From: Aquabacter cavernae | GTDB taxonomy: Bacteria; Pseudomonadota; Alphaproteobacteria; Rhizobiales; Xanthobacteraceae | Reading direction: 5' to 3' | NCBI RefSeq assembly: GCF_003993795.1 | Contig: NZ_RWKV01000008.1 | Location: forward strand, 1,426,001-1,490,000 | Length of the DNA stretch: 64,000 bases | Part shown: positions 37,131 through 46,619 of the stretch, piece by piece | How positions within the stretch are numbered: the stretch's first letter is position 1 | Layout of the letters: each line of letters starts with the position of its first letter | The notes under the pieces: generated by a model | What the model was told of the DNA's origin: nothing | The model's database searches: none | Seen by the model: only the letters and a program-made list of their open reading frames with translations | Translations under genes and position numbers: made by a program

Positions 37131-37208
37131 TCAGAGCACGTTGAACAGGTATAGAAGGACGATCACGGAAAAAGGAACGCCCAGAAACCAAAGAACAAGC
37201 CCGCGCAT
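37131..37208 (-). CDS. 25-residue single-helix membrane protein
   Basis: A very short gene with a good ribosome site (AGGAGA, 6 bases from the ATG). Nearly the whole product is one membrane helix (LVLWFLGVPFSVIVLLYLF), preceded by MRG. Tiny proteins of this look, often MRGLLLWLLGVPI-like, seem to occur in other Rhizobiales. It precedes urtA on the same strand and diverges from the carbonic anhydrase gene. Function unknown. Confidence 0.65.
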   Translation of the reverse strand: MRGLVLWFLGVPFSVIVLLYLFNVL

Positions 37209-37368
37209 CACATTCTCCTGCGGTTCATTTTCGTCATGGACCTAACGCGGCACAGGGGGTTGCGTTCCGCGCACCGGCGCCTGTCCTTTCGTTGTGCAGC
37301 GCATCCACCTTGACCGCGGGCGCAATGGAGCCTTTTTTTATGGGCGTCTGCGTGCGAGGCTCGATGTG

Positions 37369-37980
37369 ATGGACAATTTGATCGACGGCTACCGCCGGTT
37401 CCGGGACGTGGCTTGGCCGGACCACAAGGCGGTCTTCGAGCGCCTGGCGGCGCGCGGCCAGAAGCCGGAAACCTTCGTGGTGGCCTGCTCGGACAGCCGC
37501 GTGGATCCCCAGATGATCTTCGATGCCGGCCCGGGCGAACTGTTCGTGGCGCGCAACGTGGCGAACCTCGTGCCGCCCTATCAGCCGGACAGCAATTATC
37601 ACGGCACCAGCGCGGCGCTGGAATTCGCCGTGCGCGTGCTGGAGGTGAAGCGCATCGTGGTGATGGGCCATGCCCAGTGCGGCGGCGTGAACGCGCTGCT
37701 CCAGGGCGCCCCTCCCGGCGCGCAGGACTTCGTCGCCCACTGGATCGAGATCGCCGAGGAAGCCCGGCGGCAGACCCAGGAGGCGAACCTGCCGGAGCAC
37801 GAGCGCCAGCGTTTCTGCGAGCATTGCTGCGTGCGCCTGTCCATCGGCAACCTGAAGAGCTTCCCCTGGGTGGCCGAGCGCGTGGAAAGCGGCGACCTCG
37901 CCGTGCACGGCGCCTATTTCGGCGTGGCCACCGGCCGCCTCGAAGTCATGGGCGCGGACGGGGTGTTCCGCGACGCCTGA
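37369..37980 (+). CDS. Beta-carbonic anhydrase
   Basis: 203 residues from ATG 37369. Zinc ligands Cys40, His101 and Cys104 (CSDSR, MGHAQCGG) and the catalytic pair Asp42/Arg44 are all present. It interconverts CO2 and bicarbonate. Its place next to urease, which releases carbonate, may be chance. The start of an upstream in-frame extension has no similarity. Confidence 0.94.
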   Translation: MDNLIDGYRRFRDVAWPDHKAVFERLAARGQKPETFVVACSDSRVDPQMIFDAGPGELFVARNVANLVPPYQPDSNYHGTSAALEFAVRVLEVKRIVVMGHAQCGGVNALLQGAPPGAQDFVAHWIEIAEEARRQTQEANLPEHERQRFCEHCCVRLSIGNLKSFPWVAERVESGDLAVHGAYFGVATGRLEVMGADGVFRDA

Positions 37981-37997
37981 CGCCCCGCGACGGCCTG

Positions 37998-38067
37998 CCG
38001 GAAAAGCGTCACACGACGTTAGCGGGTTTCCGGCTAAGGGTGCCCTCAAGGCCCGCATCACGCGGGC
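37998..38067 (+). promoter_or_regulatory. Structured leader of mgtE
   Basis: Two hairpins precede the mgtE ribosome site: an outer CCGGAAA/TTTCCGG stem (37998-38033) with an inner CGTC/GACG stem, then GCCCGC/GCGGGC (38051-38067). They could be a carbonic anhydrase terminator, a magnesium-responsive leader, or both. I do not recognise a known riboswitch class. Confidence 0.35.
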
Positions 38068-38084
38068 GTGATTGGGGGAGAGGG

Positions 38085-39449
38085 ATGAAGCAGGATCCGA
38101 TCGACACAGCCGCCATCGCCACATCGCCCAAGACGCTCGCCTCCCACCATGTGGCGGATATCGTCGAGCTGCTGAACGGGAAGTCGCTGGAGGAAACGGT
38201 GCAGTTCATCGGCACGCTGCCCGGCGACTGGGCCGTGGAGCTGATGGACCAGCCCGACTTCGAGTGGGCGTGCGAGGTCATGGAGGAGCTTTCGACCGAG
38301 AAAGCGGCCGACATGATGGAGCTGATGTCCAGCGACCGGGTGGCGGACATCCTGCGCTGGCTGCCCGAGCCCAAGCGCTCCGAGCTGAAGGACCGGCTGA
38401 CGCCCGAGACCCGCGCCAGCATCGACCGCCTGCTCACCTACCCGCACAACAGCGCGGGCAGCATCATGACCACCGAGTTCGTCAGCGTCCCGTCCGACTG
38501 GACCGTGGAGCAGACCCTCACCCATCTGCGCGAGGTGGAATCCTCCCGCGAGACCATCTACGCCATCTATTTGCTGGACCCGGTCACCCGGAAGCTGGTG
38601 AATGTGGTGAAGCTGCGCGCGCTGCTCACCGCCGATCCCGCGGCGGCGATGCTGTCGCTGGCGCCCAGCTACGCCCCCATCACCGCCAATGCCCTGGCCG
38701 ACCGCTCCGAGGTCGCCCGCCAGATCGCGAAATACGACATGCTGGCCGTGCCCGTGGTGGACACCACCGGCCACATCATCGGCATCTGCACCTTCGACGA
38801 CATGATCGACGCCATGATCGACGTGCAGACCGAGGACGTGCAGCGCATGGGCGGCATGGAGCACATCCACGAGCCCTACCTGCAGATCAGCTTCGGCGAG
38901 ATGATCCACAAGCGCGCCGGCTGGCTGTGCGTGCTGTTCCTGTCGGAAATGCTCACCACCAGCGCCATGCAGGTCTTCTCCGACGAGTTGGAGAAGGCCA
39001 TCGTCCTGGCGCTGTTCATTCCGCTCGTCATGAGTTCGGGCGGCAATTCCGGCTCGCAGGCCACCTCGCTCATCATCCGCGCCCTCGCCCTGCAGCAGGT
39101 GCGCCTGCGCGACTGGTACAAGGTGGCGTTCCGCGAGCTGCCCACGGGCATCGTGCTCGGCTCCATCCTGGGCGTGATCGGCGTGGTCCGCATCGCGCTC
39201 TGGCAGGAACTGGGCATCTTCGACTATGGCGAGCACTGGGTGCTTCTGTCGGTGACCATCGGCGTCGCGCTGGTTGGCATCGTCACCTTCGGGTCTCTGT
39301 CGGGCTCCATGCTGCCCTTCATCCTGAAGCGGATCGGGTTCGATCCGGCCACCGCATCGGCCCCCTTCGTGGCGACGCTCGTGGATGTGACCGGCATCGT
39401 CATTTATTTCAGCGTCGCCTGGCTGTTCCTGCACGGAACCATCCTGTGA
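38085..39449 (+). CDS. mgtE: Magnesium transporter MgtE
   Basis: 454 residues from ATG 38085 with GGGGGAGAGGG upstream. Domains: N-domain (about 15-125, superhelix), two CBS domains (about 130-255), and five membrane helices (about 285-454) with the pore motif around FIPLVMSSGGNSGSQ. MgtE is a Mg2+ channel gated by Mg2+ bound to the cytosolic domains. All domains are present. Confidence 0.95.
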   Translation: MKQDPIDTAAIATSPKTLASHHVADIVELLNGKSLEETVQFIGTLPGDWAVELMDQPDFEWACEVMEELSTEKAADMMELMSSDRVADILRWLPEPKRSELKDRLTPETRASIDRLLTYPHNSAGSIMTTEFVSVPSDWTVEQTLTHLREVESSRETIYAIYLLDPVTRKLVNVVKLRALLTADPAAAMLSLAPSYAPITANALADRSEVARQIAKYDMLAVPVVDTTGHIIGICTFDDMIDAMIDVQTEDVQRMGGMEHIHEPYLQISFGEMIHKRAGWLCVLFLSEMLTTSAMQVFSDELEKAIVLALFIPLVMSSGGNSGSQATSLIIRALALQQVRLRDWYKVAFRELPTGIVLGSILGVIGVVRIALWQELGIFDYGEHWVLLSVTIGVALVGIVTFGSLSGSMLPFILKRIGFDPATASAPFVATLVDVTGIVIYFSVAWLFLHGTIL

Positions 39450-39456
39450 CGCCTCC

Positions 39457-39478
39457 GGCCCGGGCCCAGGCCCGGGCC
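39457..39478. terminator. Hairpin between convergent mgtE and Nif11-like genes
   Basis: Two copies of the self-complementary GGCCCGGGCC separated by 2 bases. It has no T-run. It probably shields or ends both transcripts. Confidence 0.5.
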
Positions 39479-39497
39479 GAAAGCCCGGCGGGGGGCG

Positions 39498-39743
39498 TCA
39501 CTGGCGGGCGATGAAGCGCATGAGCGCGCCATAGCCGCCCTCCCCGTCCGGCGGCAGGTCCCGCGCCGCCGCGGCGGCAGCCAGGGACAATTCCCGCACG
39601 GAAACGTCGAACCCGCGGCTCGCCAGGAACGCCACCGCATCCTCGGCGGTCGCGAAGTCCGCCACGGCCTCCCCCAGCACCTCGCTCAGGCCGGTATTTC
39701 CCGTCGCGTCGGCCTTCAGCCGCTCCATATCCGCCTCTGCCAT
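39498..39743 (-). CDS. Nif11-like leader-peptide family protein
   Basis: 81 residues. Residues about 5-50 match the Nif11 pattern: a helix (MERLKADATGNTGLSEVLGE), then AEDAVAFLASRGFDVSVREL. Such leaders precede modified peptides in many bacteria. The tail after it (RDLPPDGEGGYGALMRFIARQ) is short, has no Cys and no Gly-Gly core junction of the common kind, and no modification enzyme is nearby. It may therefore be a stand-alone member with another role, as in nitrogen-fixing bacteria. Confidence 0.65.
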   Translation of the reverse strand: MAEADMERLKADATGNTGLSEVLGEAVADFATAEDAVAFLASRGFDVSVRELSLAAAAAARDLPPDGEGGYGALMRFIARQ

Positions 39744-39967
39744 GGCGTTCTCCTTGAATTGTGCGCCCTGCCTACCCGGACCGAGTAACCGCCGTACCGG
39801 CGCGGCAGTTCCCCGGGACCGGGCCAGCGCAGCACAGGCCGTGACGGCCCGCCGCCTTTTTCTTTCCTAATATTTCCCGCCTTCCAGCAACCCGAAGAGA
39901 CGTGGCTGAAAGACACTTGGCCGAATCCGCGCGTTGAACTAGGAAGGTCATCATCGTTTGAGGATTG

Positions 39968-41341
39968 ATGCCGGTGGGGCAGCTTGCCTTTCTTCTGATT
40001 GGTTCGGATTCCCTTCGTCGCCACTGGCATGTGGTGGCCATCCTGGGAGCGGTCCTGACCCTCATCGGCATTGCCATCATCGTCGATGCGGCCGACGGCG
40101 TGACGCTGTTCGCCACCCAGGCCTTCGGCGTCATCTTCGTGATCCAGGCGGGCCTCGCCTTCTCCAGCGTCGCCGGCGGCATGAAAAGCTGGCTCACTTT
40201 GTTCCGGGCGTCCGTGCTGCTCCTGTTCGCCGCCCTGATCCTCGACTTCCCGGTGCGCAACGACCTTGCGGTGACCAGCCTGTTCGCCGCCGCCTTCATC
40301 GTGGACGGCATCCTGCGCATCCTCACGGCCAATGCCCTGCGCTATGCCGCCTGGAAGTCGGTGGTGGTGTTCGGCGTGCTGGAATTCGTCCTCGCCGCGC
40401 TCATCATCAGCGACTGGCCCATCCCGCGCGAGAAGAATATCCCGTTCTGCGTCAGCCTCAGCCTCATGCTGTCGGGCTGGGTGCTGCTGCGCATGAGCTT
40501 TTCCCTGAAGAGCCTGGAGCCGGAAGTGGCCATCCTGGCGCTGCCCATGTTCGGCAAGCGCCAATGGTATGACAACGCCCCGGTCCTCATCGGCCTGGAG
40601 GACGAGCCCAAGCCCGAGGCGCCCATGATCGTGCGCGTCTGGACGCCGGTGGGCTCGGCGGACGTTGCCCAGCGCCGCCCGCTGCTGGACCGCTACATCG
40701 CCGCCGTGGACAAGAACGGCGTCATCTCCACGGGCCATGCCGCGCTCCAGGCGCCGGGCGTCTATATCAGCCACTATCCCGCCGTGGAGATCGACCGCTC
40801 CTCCGGGGACTTCATGGCCATGTTCCGGGCCACGAAGGAAAACGACATGCCCGGCCGTCTCCTCCCGTCCTACGAGGAGGAGGCCGCCGGCTGGTGCGAG
40901 GCGGATTCCAGCGTCCCCTTCCGCAATTACAGCCTGCGCCGGCTGCGCGCCTTCTGGGCGGGCTACCGGCAGGAAAACACCTACAACCTCACCAACCGCA
41001 ACTGCTCGGTGGCGGTGGCCTCGGCCCTGGATGCGGCGCTGGAAGGCTCGCTCGCCTCCAACTATCCCTGGGCCCGCCTCATCCGGCTGCTGTGCAATCC
41101 CGACCTGTGGGTGGCGGTGCTGCTGCGCCAGCGGGCCGAGACCATGACCTGGACGCCGGGCTACGCGCTGGACTATGCGCGCGCCCTCCACCGCATCGTG
41201 GAGCGCCAGGACCTGACCTGGACGGACCGCCTGAAGGGCGCCTTCCACATGTTCGGCCGCATCCTGCGCGGGTCCGATACCCCGCGCGACGACACGTTCC
41301 ACGCCGACCTTTCCACGCCCAGCAAGGAACCCGTGCCGTGA
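39968..41341 (+). CDS. HdeD-like membrane protein fused to a peptidase-like domain
   Basis: 457 residues from ATG 39968 (GAGG 5 bases upstream). Residues about 15-190 hold six membrane helices in the HdeD/DUF308 arrangement. Residues about 215-430 are a soluble domain with a conserved-looking His (STGHAAL, about 257) and an Asn-Cys (NRNCSVAVASAL, about 346), the layout of papain-like or DUF4105-like hydrolases. Whether it is an enzyme is inference. The stop overlaps the MFS start (GTGA), so the two are one unit. Confidence 0.72.
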   Translation: MPVGQLAFLLIGSDSLRRHWHVVAILGAVLTLIGIAIIVDAADGVTLFATQAFGVIFVIQAGLAFSSVAGGMKSWLTLFRASVLLLFAALILDFPVRNDLAVTSLFAAAFIVDGILRILTANALRYAAWKSVVVFGVLEFVLAALIISDWPIPREKNIPFCVSLSLMLSGWVLLRMSFSLKSLEPEVAILALPMFGKRQWYDNAPVLIGLEDEPKPEAPMIVRVWTPVGSADVAQRRPLLDRYIAAVDKNGVISTGHAALQAPGVYISHYPAVEIDRSSGDFMAMFRATKENDMPGRLLPSYEEEAAGWCEADSSVPFRNYSLRRLRAFWAGYRQENTYNLTNRNCSVAVASALDAALEGSLASNYPWARLIRLLCNPDLWVAVLLRQRAETMTWTPGYALDYARALHRIVERQDLTWTDRLKGAFHMFGRILRGSDTPRDDTFHADLSTPSKEPVP

Positions 41342-42483
41342 CCGAGACGACCTCCGGTGCCAACATCCTGTCTCGGGGAGCGGTCATCGCCACGGCGATG
41401 ATGTTCGGCCTCACCTACAGTCTCAGCGCGACGCTGATCGCGCTGGACCTTGCGGAGAAGGGACTGAGCGAGGCGGTCATCGGCGCCAATGCCGCCATGC
41501 ATGCGGTGGGCATCCTCGCCACCGCAATGGTGCTGCCGCGCATCGTCGCCATGTTCGGCGCGCGCAAGCTGATCCTCGCGGCCCTGGCGCTCGCCGCCGT
41601 CACCCTCATGGGCTTCCCCCTCATGCCGGCGGTGTGGCTGTGGTTCCCGCTGCGCTTCATCCTGGGCGTCGCCTCCGAGACCCTGTTCGTGCTCTCGGAA
41701 ACCTGGATCAACAGCCTGAGCACCGAGAAGACCCGCGCCCGCGCCATGGCCACCTACACGGCCGCGCTGTCCGTGGGCTTCGCCTCGGGGCCGCTCATCC
41801 TCTCGCTCATCGGCACGGCCGGCGCGCTGCCTTATGCGGTGGGTGCGGGCCTCGCGCTGTTCTCCGCCTTGTTCGTCGCCTCCCCCAAGGTGAAGGCCCC
41901 GGTCTTCGAGGAGCCGTCCCACTCCAATCCCATCCACTATATGCGCCTTGCGCCCCTCGCTTTGTCCGCCACCCTGCTGAACGCGGCGCTGGAGGCGGCG
42001 GGCCTGTCCTTCCTCGCCATCTATGCGGTGAATGTGGGCTGGAGCGAGGGTGACGCCACCCGCCTCATCACCTGCATGATGGTGGGCGCCATCCTGCTGC
42101 AGCTGCCCATCGGCTGGCTGGGCGACCATATGGACCGGCGCCGTCTGGTGATCATCCTCGCCGTCATCGCCACCATCGGCGCCGTGCTCTGGCCGCTCAC
42201 CATGGGCCATGAATGGGCCGCCTATGCCCTGCTCTTCGTGTGGGGTGGCTCGTTCGTGGGCGTTGCCACCATCATGCTCACCGTGGTGGGCTCGCGCTTC
42301 AAGGGCGGCGAGCTTGTGGGCATCTATGCGGTCATGGGGCTGGTCTGGGGCGGCGGCGCCCTGGTGGGGCCGCTGGCGGCGGGCATTGCCATGCAGGCCT
42401 TCGTGCACGGCCTCGCCTATGTGGCCGCCATCGCCTGCGGCGCGTTCGCTTTGGCCGCCATCTTCCTCAAGCGGCAGGCGTGA
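41338..42483 (+). CDS. MFS transporter
   Basis: 381 residues, GTG start overlapping the preceding stop by 4 bases. Twelve hydrophobic segments with the A-like motif in the central loop (GDHMDRRRLVI) and FVLSETWINSL in helix 5, a signature of the YcaD-like branch. Substrate unknown. Coupled translation suggests it works with the HdeD-fusion protein. Confidence 0.87.
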   Translation: MTETTSGANILSRGAVIATAMMFGLTYSLSATLIALDLAEKGLSEAVIGANAAMHAVGILATAMVLPRIVAMFGARKLILAALALAAVTLMGFPLMPAVWLWFPLRFILGVASETLFVLSETWINSLSTEKTRARAMATYTAALSVGFASGPLILSLIGTAGALPYAVGAGLALFSALFVASPKVKAPVFEEPSHSNPIHYMRLAPLALSATLLNAALEAAGLSFLAIYAVNVGWSEGDATRLITCMMVGAILLQLPIGWLGDHMDRRRLVIILAVIATIGAVLWPLTMGHEWAAYALLFVWGGSFVGVATIMLTVVGSRFKGGELVGIYAVMGLVWGGGALVGPLAAGIAMQAFVHGLAYVAAIACGAFALAAIFLKRQA

Positions 42484-42616
42484 AATAGTCGAACCCGCGA
42501 ACATTACATGGAATTCATCCAGGACTGTTAAATTACAGTAATGGAGGCATCCGGATATTTTCTTTTATTGGGAGCCTGCTAGGGTCCGCCCCGTCACAAG
42601 ACGTTGGGAGGCTCCC

Positions 42617-43153
42617 ATGAAGACTTCACTGAGCAAGACTTGGTTGAGTGCGGCCCTGATCGCGGGCACGCTGGCCACCGCCGCCGTTCCGGCCATGGCG
42701 GCCGACAATGCCGTCGCGCAGGTTCCCATGCCCGCGGCCAACTGGCTGTTCGTCCAGACCGCCGATAACGCCACGGTCGATGGCAACAAGCTGGTGCTGA
42801 AGGGCGTGGCGCCCCAGACGGTGATGTTCACCGACCGCCCCGAGCGGATGACCGGCGACACCGCCACCACGAAGTTCGTGAGCTTCTGGAACCAGGGCAA
42901 GGACAATTTCCAGAAGGATCCGCCCAACGCCACCCTCTCGGTGACCAAGGACGGCACCTCCAAGGTGTCCGTGGTGGAACTGACCGACCCGGTCCTGTCC
43001 GGCGATACGCTCACCTACACCATCAAGGTGCTCAGCCCCGAGGCCCCGGTGTCCGGGCAGTCCGCGAGCCTGTTCATCGACTGGTGGGTGGGGCCCGGTT
43101 ATGGCGGCCATTGCTGGCGCGGCCCCTATGGCGGCCTGCACTGCGGCTGGTGA
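42617..43153 (+). CDS. Secreted protein of unknown function
   Basis: 178 residues. Sec signal with cleavage near AMAADN. The mature part has beta-strand character, with the motif FTDRPERMTGD and a C-terminal end rich in Trp, Gly and His (WWVGPGYGGHCWRGPYGG). Similar proteins with FTDRP motifs occur in many alphaproteobacteria, but I know no function. GGGAGG lies upstream of the ATG, and a strong terminator follows. Confidence 0.8.
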   Translation: MKTSLSKTWLSAALIAGTLATAAVPAMAADNAVAQVPMPAANWLFVQTADNATVDGNKLVLKGVAPQTVMFTDRPERMTGDTATTKFVSFWNQGKDNFQKDPPNATLSVTKDGTSKVSVVELTDPVLSGDTLTYTIKVLSPEAPVSGQSASLFIDWWVGPGYGGHCWRGPYGGLHCGW

Positions 43154-43169
43154 GATCCAACCCCTCTTC

Positions 43170-43200
43170 AACCCGCCCGGGGCTTCCGGGCGGGTTTTTT
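43170..43200 (+). terminator. Strong terminator
   Basis: Stem AACCCGCCCGG/CCGGGCGGGTT, 5-base loop, then TTTTTT. Confidence 0.95.
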
Positions 43201-43297
43201 GTGGGTGCGTTCGACTTTCTGCTTAAGCTCCGCGCAAGCAACCCCACGTAGCGCTCTTAAGGTTTTCGGGCATGGCCCGATCCGGAGGGGGCTCCTA

Positions 43298-45364
43298 ATG
43301 CGCGTGCGCGGCCTGTTTCTTCTTTCTATCTCACTCATCGGTGCCGTCGCTCTGGCGGGCGGCGTGGTGTTCGCCGTCGGCGAATGGCGCAAATGGCAGC
43401 AGGCGGCCACGGCCCAGGAACTGATGGAGGTGCTGGCCAATCTCGCCTATCTCAGCGAGCGGCTCTCCATGGAGCGGGGCGATTACAATCAGCTCCTGCT
43501 GGCCGAAGGGGCCGCCGCCGCCAGGCCGAACCTCCAGCGCTCCGATGAATCGCTTGCCGCCGTCGCCGCCACCAAGTCCGCCCTGGACGGGGCGGAAGGC
43601 AAGATGGTGGACGAGGCCTTCGCCAAGATCACCGCCGGCGTGGCCGCCGCCCGTGCGCTGGCCGACGCGCAGATCGTCAAGCCGCTGTCCCAGCGGGCGC
43701 CGGACAGCGGTCCGCGCTACATCACCGACACCACCAACCTGCTCGGGGCCATCAGCCGCCTGTCCGACACGCTGGAACTGAAGGTGAGCGACAACAATCC
43801 GGAAATCGGCCGCCTCGCGGCCATGGCGCGCCTGTCGCTGATGATGCGCGACATTGGCGGGCGCCGCTCCACCTTGCTCACCAGCTATCTGGGCAACCCC
43901 AAGCCCCTGACCCCCGGCCAGGTGGAGCAGTTCTACCTCTATGAAGGCCAGTTGCGGGCCATCTGGTCCATGCTGGAGCATTCGGTGAGCGAACTGGCCA
44001 GCCTGCCCGGCATCGAGGCCGCGGCACAGCGTGCCAATGCGGAATTCGTCACCGCCTTCGGCGCGGAAACCAAGGACGTGTTCCAGGCCGCGCTCAGCGG
44101 CAAGCCCCCCACCCTGACCGTGGACGCCTGGCGCGGGCGCGCCCGCCCGGCGCTGCTCGCCGCCCTCGCGCCGCGGGATGCCGCCTTCGCCGCCGCCGAC
44201 ATCATGTCGGATGCCCATATCGCGAACGCGCGCACCGGCTTCATCGGCGCCATGGCGCTGTGCGCCGTCATCCTGCTGGTGGTCATCGGCTTCGCCATCT
44301 TCATCACCCGCCGGGTGGTGCAGCCCATCCGCGTCATGGCGGTGGACATCGAGAAGATCGCCAAGGGCGTGCTGGACGTGAAGGTGGTGGGCCTGGAGCG
44401 CAAGGACGAGATCGGCGAGATCGGCCGCGCCGTGGAGGTGCTGCGCAACAATTCCATCGAGATGGTGCGCCTCCAGCACGAGCAGGGCGCCATGCGCGAG
44501 AAGATGGAGAGCGACCGGCGCGTCGCCTTCCAGGAAGTGGCGGATGAACTGGACCGCGCGGTGGGCCGCATCGCCGGCGCCGTCTCGGCCACGTCCGAGG
44601 AACTCCAGGCCTCCGCCCGCGCCATGGCGGGCATGGCCGAGAGCACCTCGCACCGGTCTGGCGAAGCCTCCGAGGCGGCCCAGATGGCCGCCACCATGGT
44701 GGAGACGGTGGCCGCCGCCGCAGAGGAATTGTCCGCCTCCGTGGACGAGATCGGCTCCCAGGTGCACGAATCCACCCGCATCGCGGGCGTCGCCGTGCGG
44801 GAGGCCAACGACGCCGCCGGCAAGATCACCCGCCTGCTGGAAGCGGCGCGGCGCATCGGCGACATCCTCAGCCTCATCACCAACATTGCCGGCCAGACCA
44901 ACCTGCTGGCCCTCAACGCCACCATCGAGGCGGCGCGCGCGGGCGAGGCGGGACGGGGCTTCGCGGTGGTGGCGAGCGAGGTGAAGAACCTCGCGGACCA
45001 GACCGCCAAGGCCACCGCCGAGATCGAGGCCCAGATCTCCACGGTCCAGAGCGCCACGGACGAGGCCGTGAAGGCCATTTCCGACATCGCGCGGACCATC
45101 GGCGACATCAGCCAGATCGCCGGCTCCATCGCCTCCGCGGTCACCCAGCAGTCCGCCGCCACCCAGGAGATCGCCAACTCCATCTCCAAGGCGTCGGACG
45201 GCGCGCGCGGGGCCACCAGCAACATGGTGGAAGTCTCCCGCACCGCCGCCGAGACCGGCAGCGCGGCGAGCCAGGTGCTCGAAGCCTCCTCGGAACTGTC
45301 GCGCACCTCCTCGGACCTGCGCAACGCCACCGACAGCTTCGTGACGCGCATCCGCGCCGCCTGA
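43298..45364 (+). CDS. Methyl-accepting chemotaxis protein
   Basis: 688 residues from ATG 43298 (GGAGGGGG upstream). Membrane helices at about 5-28 and 312-337 bound a 280-residue periplasmic sensor that is helical and not one of the common named folds. A HAMP domain follows (about 335-390). The signalling domain has the tip [20 protein letters not shown]. No CheR-binding pentapeptide at the end. No chemotaxis genes lie nearby, so it is an orphan receptor. Confidence 0.93.
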   Translation: MRVRGLFLLSISLIGAVALAGGVVFAVGEWRKWQQAATAQELMEVLANLAYLSERLSMERGDYNQLLLAEGAAAARPNLQRSDESLAAVAATKSALDGAEGKMVDEAFAKITAGVAAARALADAQIVKPLSQRAPDSGPRYITDTTNLLGAISRLSDTLELKVSDNNPEIGRLAAMARLSLMMRDIGGRRSTLLTSYLGNPKPLTPGQVEQFYLYEGQLRAIWSMLEHSVSELASLPGIEAAAQRANAEFVTAFGAETKDVFQAALSGKPPTLTVDAWRGRARPALLAALAPRDAAFAAADIMSDAHIANARTGFIGAMALCAVILLVVIGFAIFITRRVVQPIRVMAVDIEKIAKGVLDVKVVGLERKDEIGEIGRAVEVLRNNSIEMVRLQHEQGAMREKMESDRRVAFQEVADELDRAVGRIAGAVSATSEELQASARAMAGMAESTSHRSGEASEAAQMAATMVETVAAAAEELSASVDEIGSQVHESTRIAGVAVREANDAAGKITRLLEAARRIGDILSLITNIAGQTNLLALNATIEAARAGEAGRGFAVVASEVKNLADQTAKATAEIEAQISTVQSATDEAVKAISDIARTIGDISQIAGSIASAVTQQSAATQEIANSISKASDGARGATSNMVEVSRTAAETGSAASQVLEASSELSRTSSDLRNATDSFVTRIRAA

Positions 45365-45390
45365 TTCTACTGACCCAACGTCACGCGAAA

Positions 45391-45413
45391 GGGCGCCCGC
45401 GTGGCGCCCTTTT
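45391..45413 (+). terminator. Terminator after chemoreceptor gene
   Basis: GGGCGCC/GGCGCCC stem, 5-base loop, then TTTT. A second perfect inverted repeat (GATTCGGCGCAC) starts right after it. Confidence 0.8.
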
Positions 45414-45542
45414 GATTCGGCGCACGCCCGAATCGCCGGTGCGCCGAATCGGCACAGGCCGCCTCGGCCCATGGGGCGGCGGATCGATCGTCAGGTGAGG
45501 ATTTCTCGGGGGGACTGGGGGGACGCCTTGACGGCGTCTGAA

Positions 45543-45619
45543 TGGTCGGAGTGGCAGGATTTGAACCTGCGACCCCCACGTCCCGAACGTGGTGCGCTAC
45601 CAGGCTGCGCTACACTCCG
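45543..45619 (-). tRNA. tRNA-Pro (anticodon CGG)
   Basis: 77 bases including an encoded CCA. Acceptor CGGAGTG pairs with CACTCCG; the D-arm region is AGCGCAGCCTGGTAGCGCAC; the anticodon arm is CCACG-TTCGGGA-CGTGG with CGG at positions 34-36; the T-arm is GCAGG-TTCAAAT-CCTGC. All stems pair. Confidence 0.97.
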
Positions 45620-45762
45620 AACTGAGGACGGAGCCTCTAGCATGCGTCGCTGGCGGGAGGCAAGGCCGATCTTGCACGCCGTCGCTTGAACCCCCATCGC
45701 CCGCATGCGATAGGAGGCCGCGCCCCGTCACGGGCAAAATGGATTTTCAGGAGTTCAGGCAA

Positions 45763-46590
45763 ATGGCGAACCACGGCAGCACCGGCAATCTCATGACGGG
45801 AAAGCGCGGGCTGATCCTCGGCATCGCCAACAACCGCTCCATCGCCTACGGCATCGCCAAGGCGGCGCGGGCCCAGGGCGCGGACATCGCCCTCACCTAT
45901 CAGGGCGAGGCGCTGAAGAAGCGCGTGGAGCCGCTGGCGAACGAACTGGGCGCCCATCTGGTGGGCCATTGCGACGTCACCGAGCCCGCCACCATGGACG
46001 CGGTGTTCGCCGAAACGGAGAAGCTGTTCGGCAAGCTGGACTTCCTGGTCCACGCCATCGCCTTCTCCAACAAGGACGAGCTGGACGGCCGCTACGTGGA
46101 CACGACGGCGGACAATTTCTCCAAGACAATGCTCATCTCCTGCTTCTCCTTCACCGCGCTGGCCCAGCGCGCCGAGAAGCTGATGACGGACGGCGGCTCG
46201 CTGCTCACGCTGACCTATTACGGCGCCGAGAAGTGGATGCCCCACTACAACGTCATGGGCGTCGCCAAGGCGGCGCTGGAGGCCAGCGTGCGCTATCTGG
46301 CCGCCGACCTCGGCCCGAAGAATATCCGCGTCAACGCCATCTCCGCCGGTCCCATCAAGACGCTGGCGGCGTCCGGCATCGGCGATTTCCGCTACATCCT
46401 GAAATGGAACGAGCTGAACTCGCCGCTGCGCCGCACCGTCACCACCGAGGAAGTGGGCGACACGGGCGTCTATCTCCTGTCCGATCTCTCGCGGGGTGTG
46501 ACGGGGGAGGTACATCATGTGGATGCGGGCTATCATATCGTCGGCATGAAGCACCCCGACGCGCCGGACCTGGCGCTGGTGCGCGACTGA
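45763..46590 (+). CDS. fabI: Enoyl-[acyl-carrier-protein] reductase FabI
   Basis: 275 residues from ATG 45763 (AGGAG upstream; an ATG at 45739 is less likely). FabI-type cofactor loop GIANNRSIAYGIA, catalytic Tyr152, Tyr162 and Lys169 (Tyr-x6-Lys), and AISAGPIKTLAASGI. It performs the last reduction of fatty acid elongation with NADH. Length and spacing match E. coli FabI. Fatty-acid neighbours are absent in the window. Confidence 0.96.
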   Translation: MANHGSTGNLMTGKRGLILGIANNRSIAYGIAKAARAQGADIALTYQGEALKKRVEPLANELGAHLVGHCDVTEPATMDAVFAETEKLFGKLDFLVHAIAFSNKDELDGRYVDTTADNFSKTMLISCFSFTALAQRAEKLMTDGGSLLTLTYYGAEKWMPHYNVMGVAKAALEASVRYLAADLGPKNIRVNAISAGPIKTLAASGIGDFRYILKWNELNSPLRRTVTTEEVGDTGVYLLSDLSRGVTGEVHHVDAGYHIVGMKHPDAPDLALVRD

Positions 46591-46619
46591 CCTGATGCGT
46601 CATTGACGGAGACCGGACC

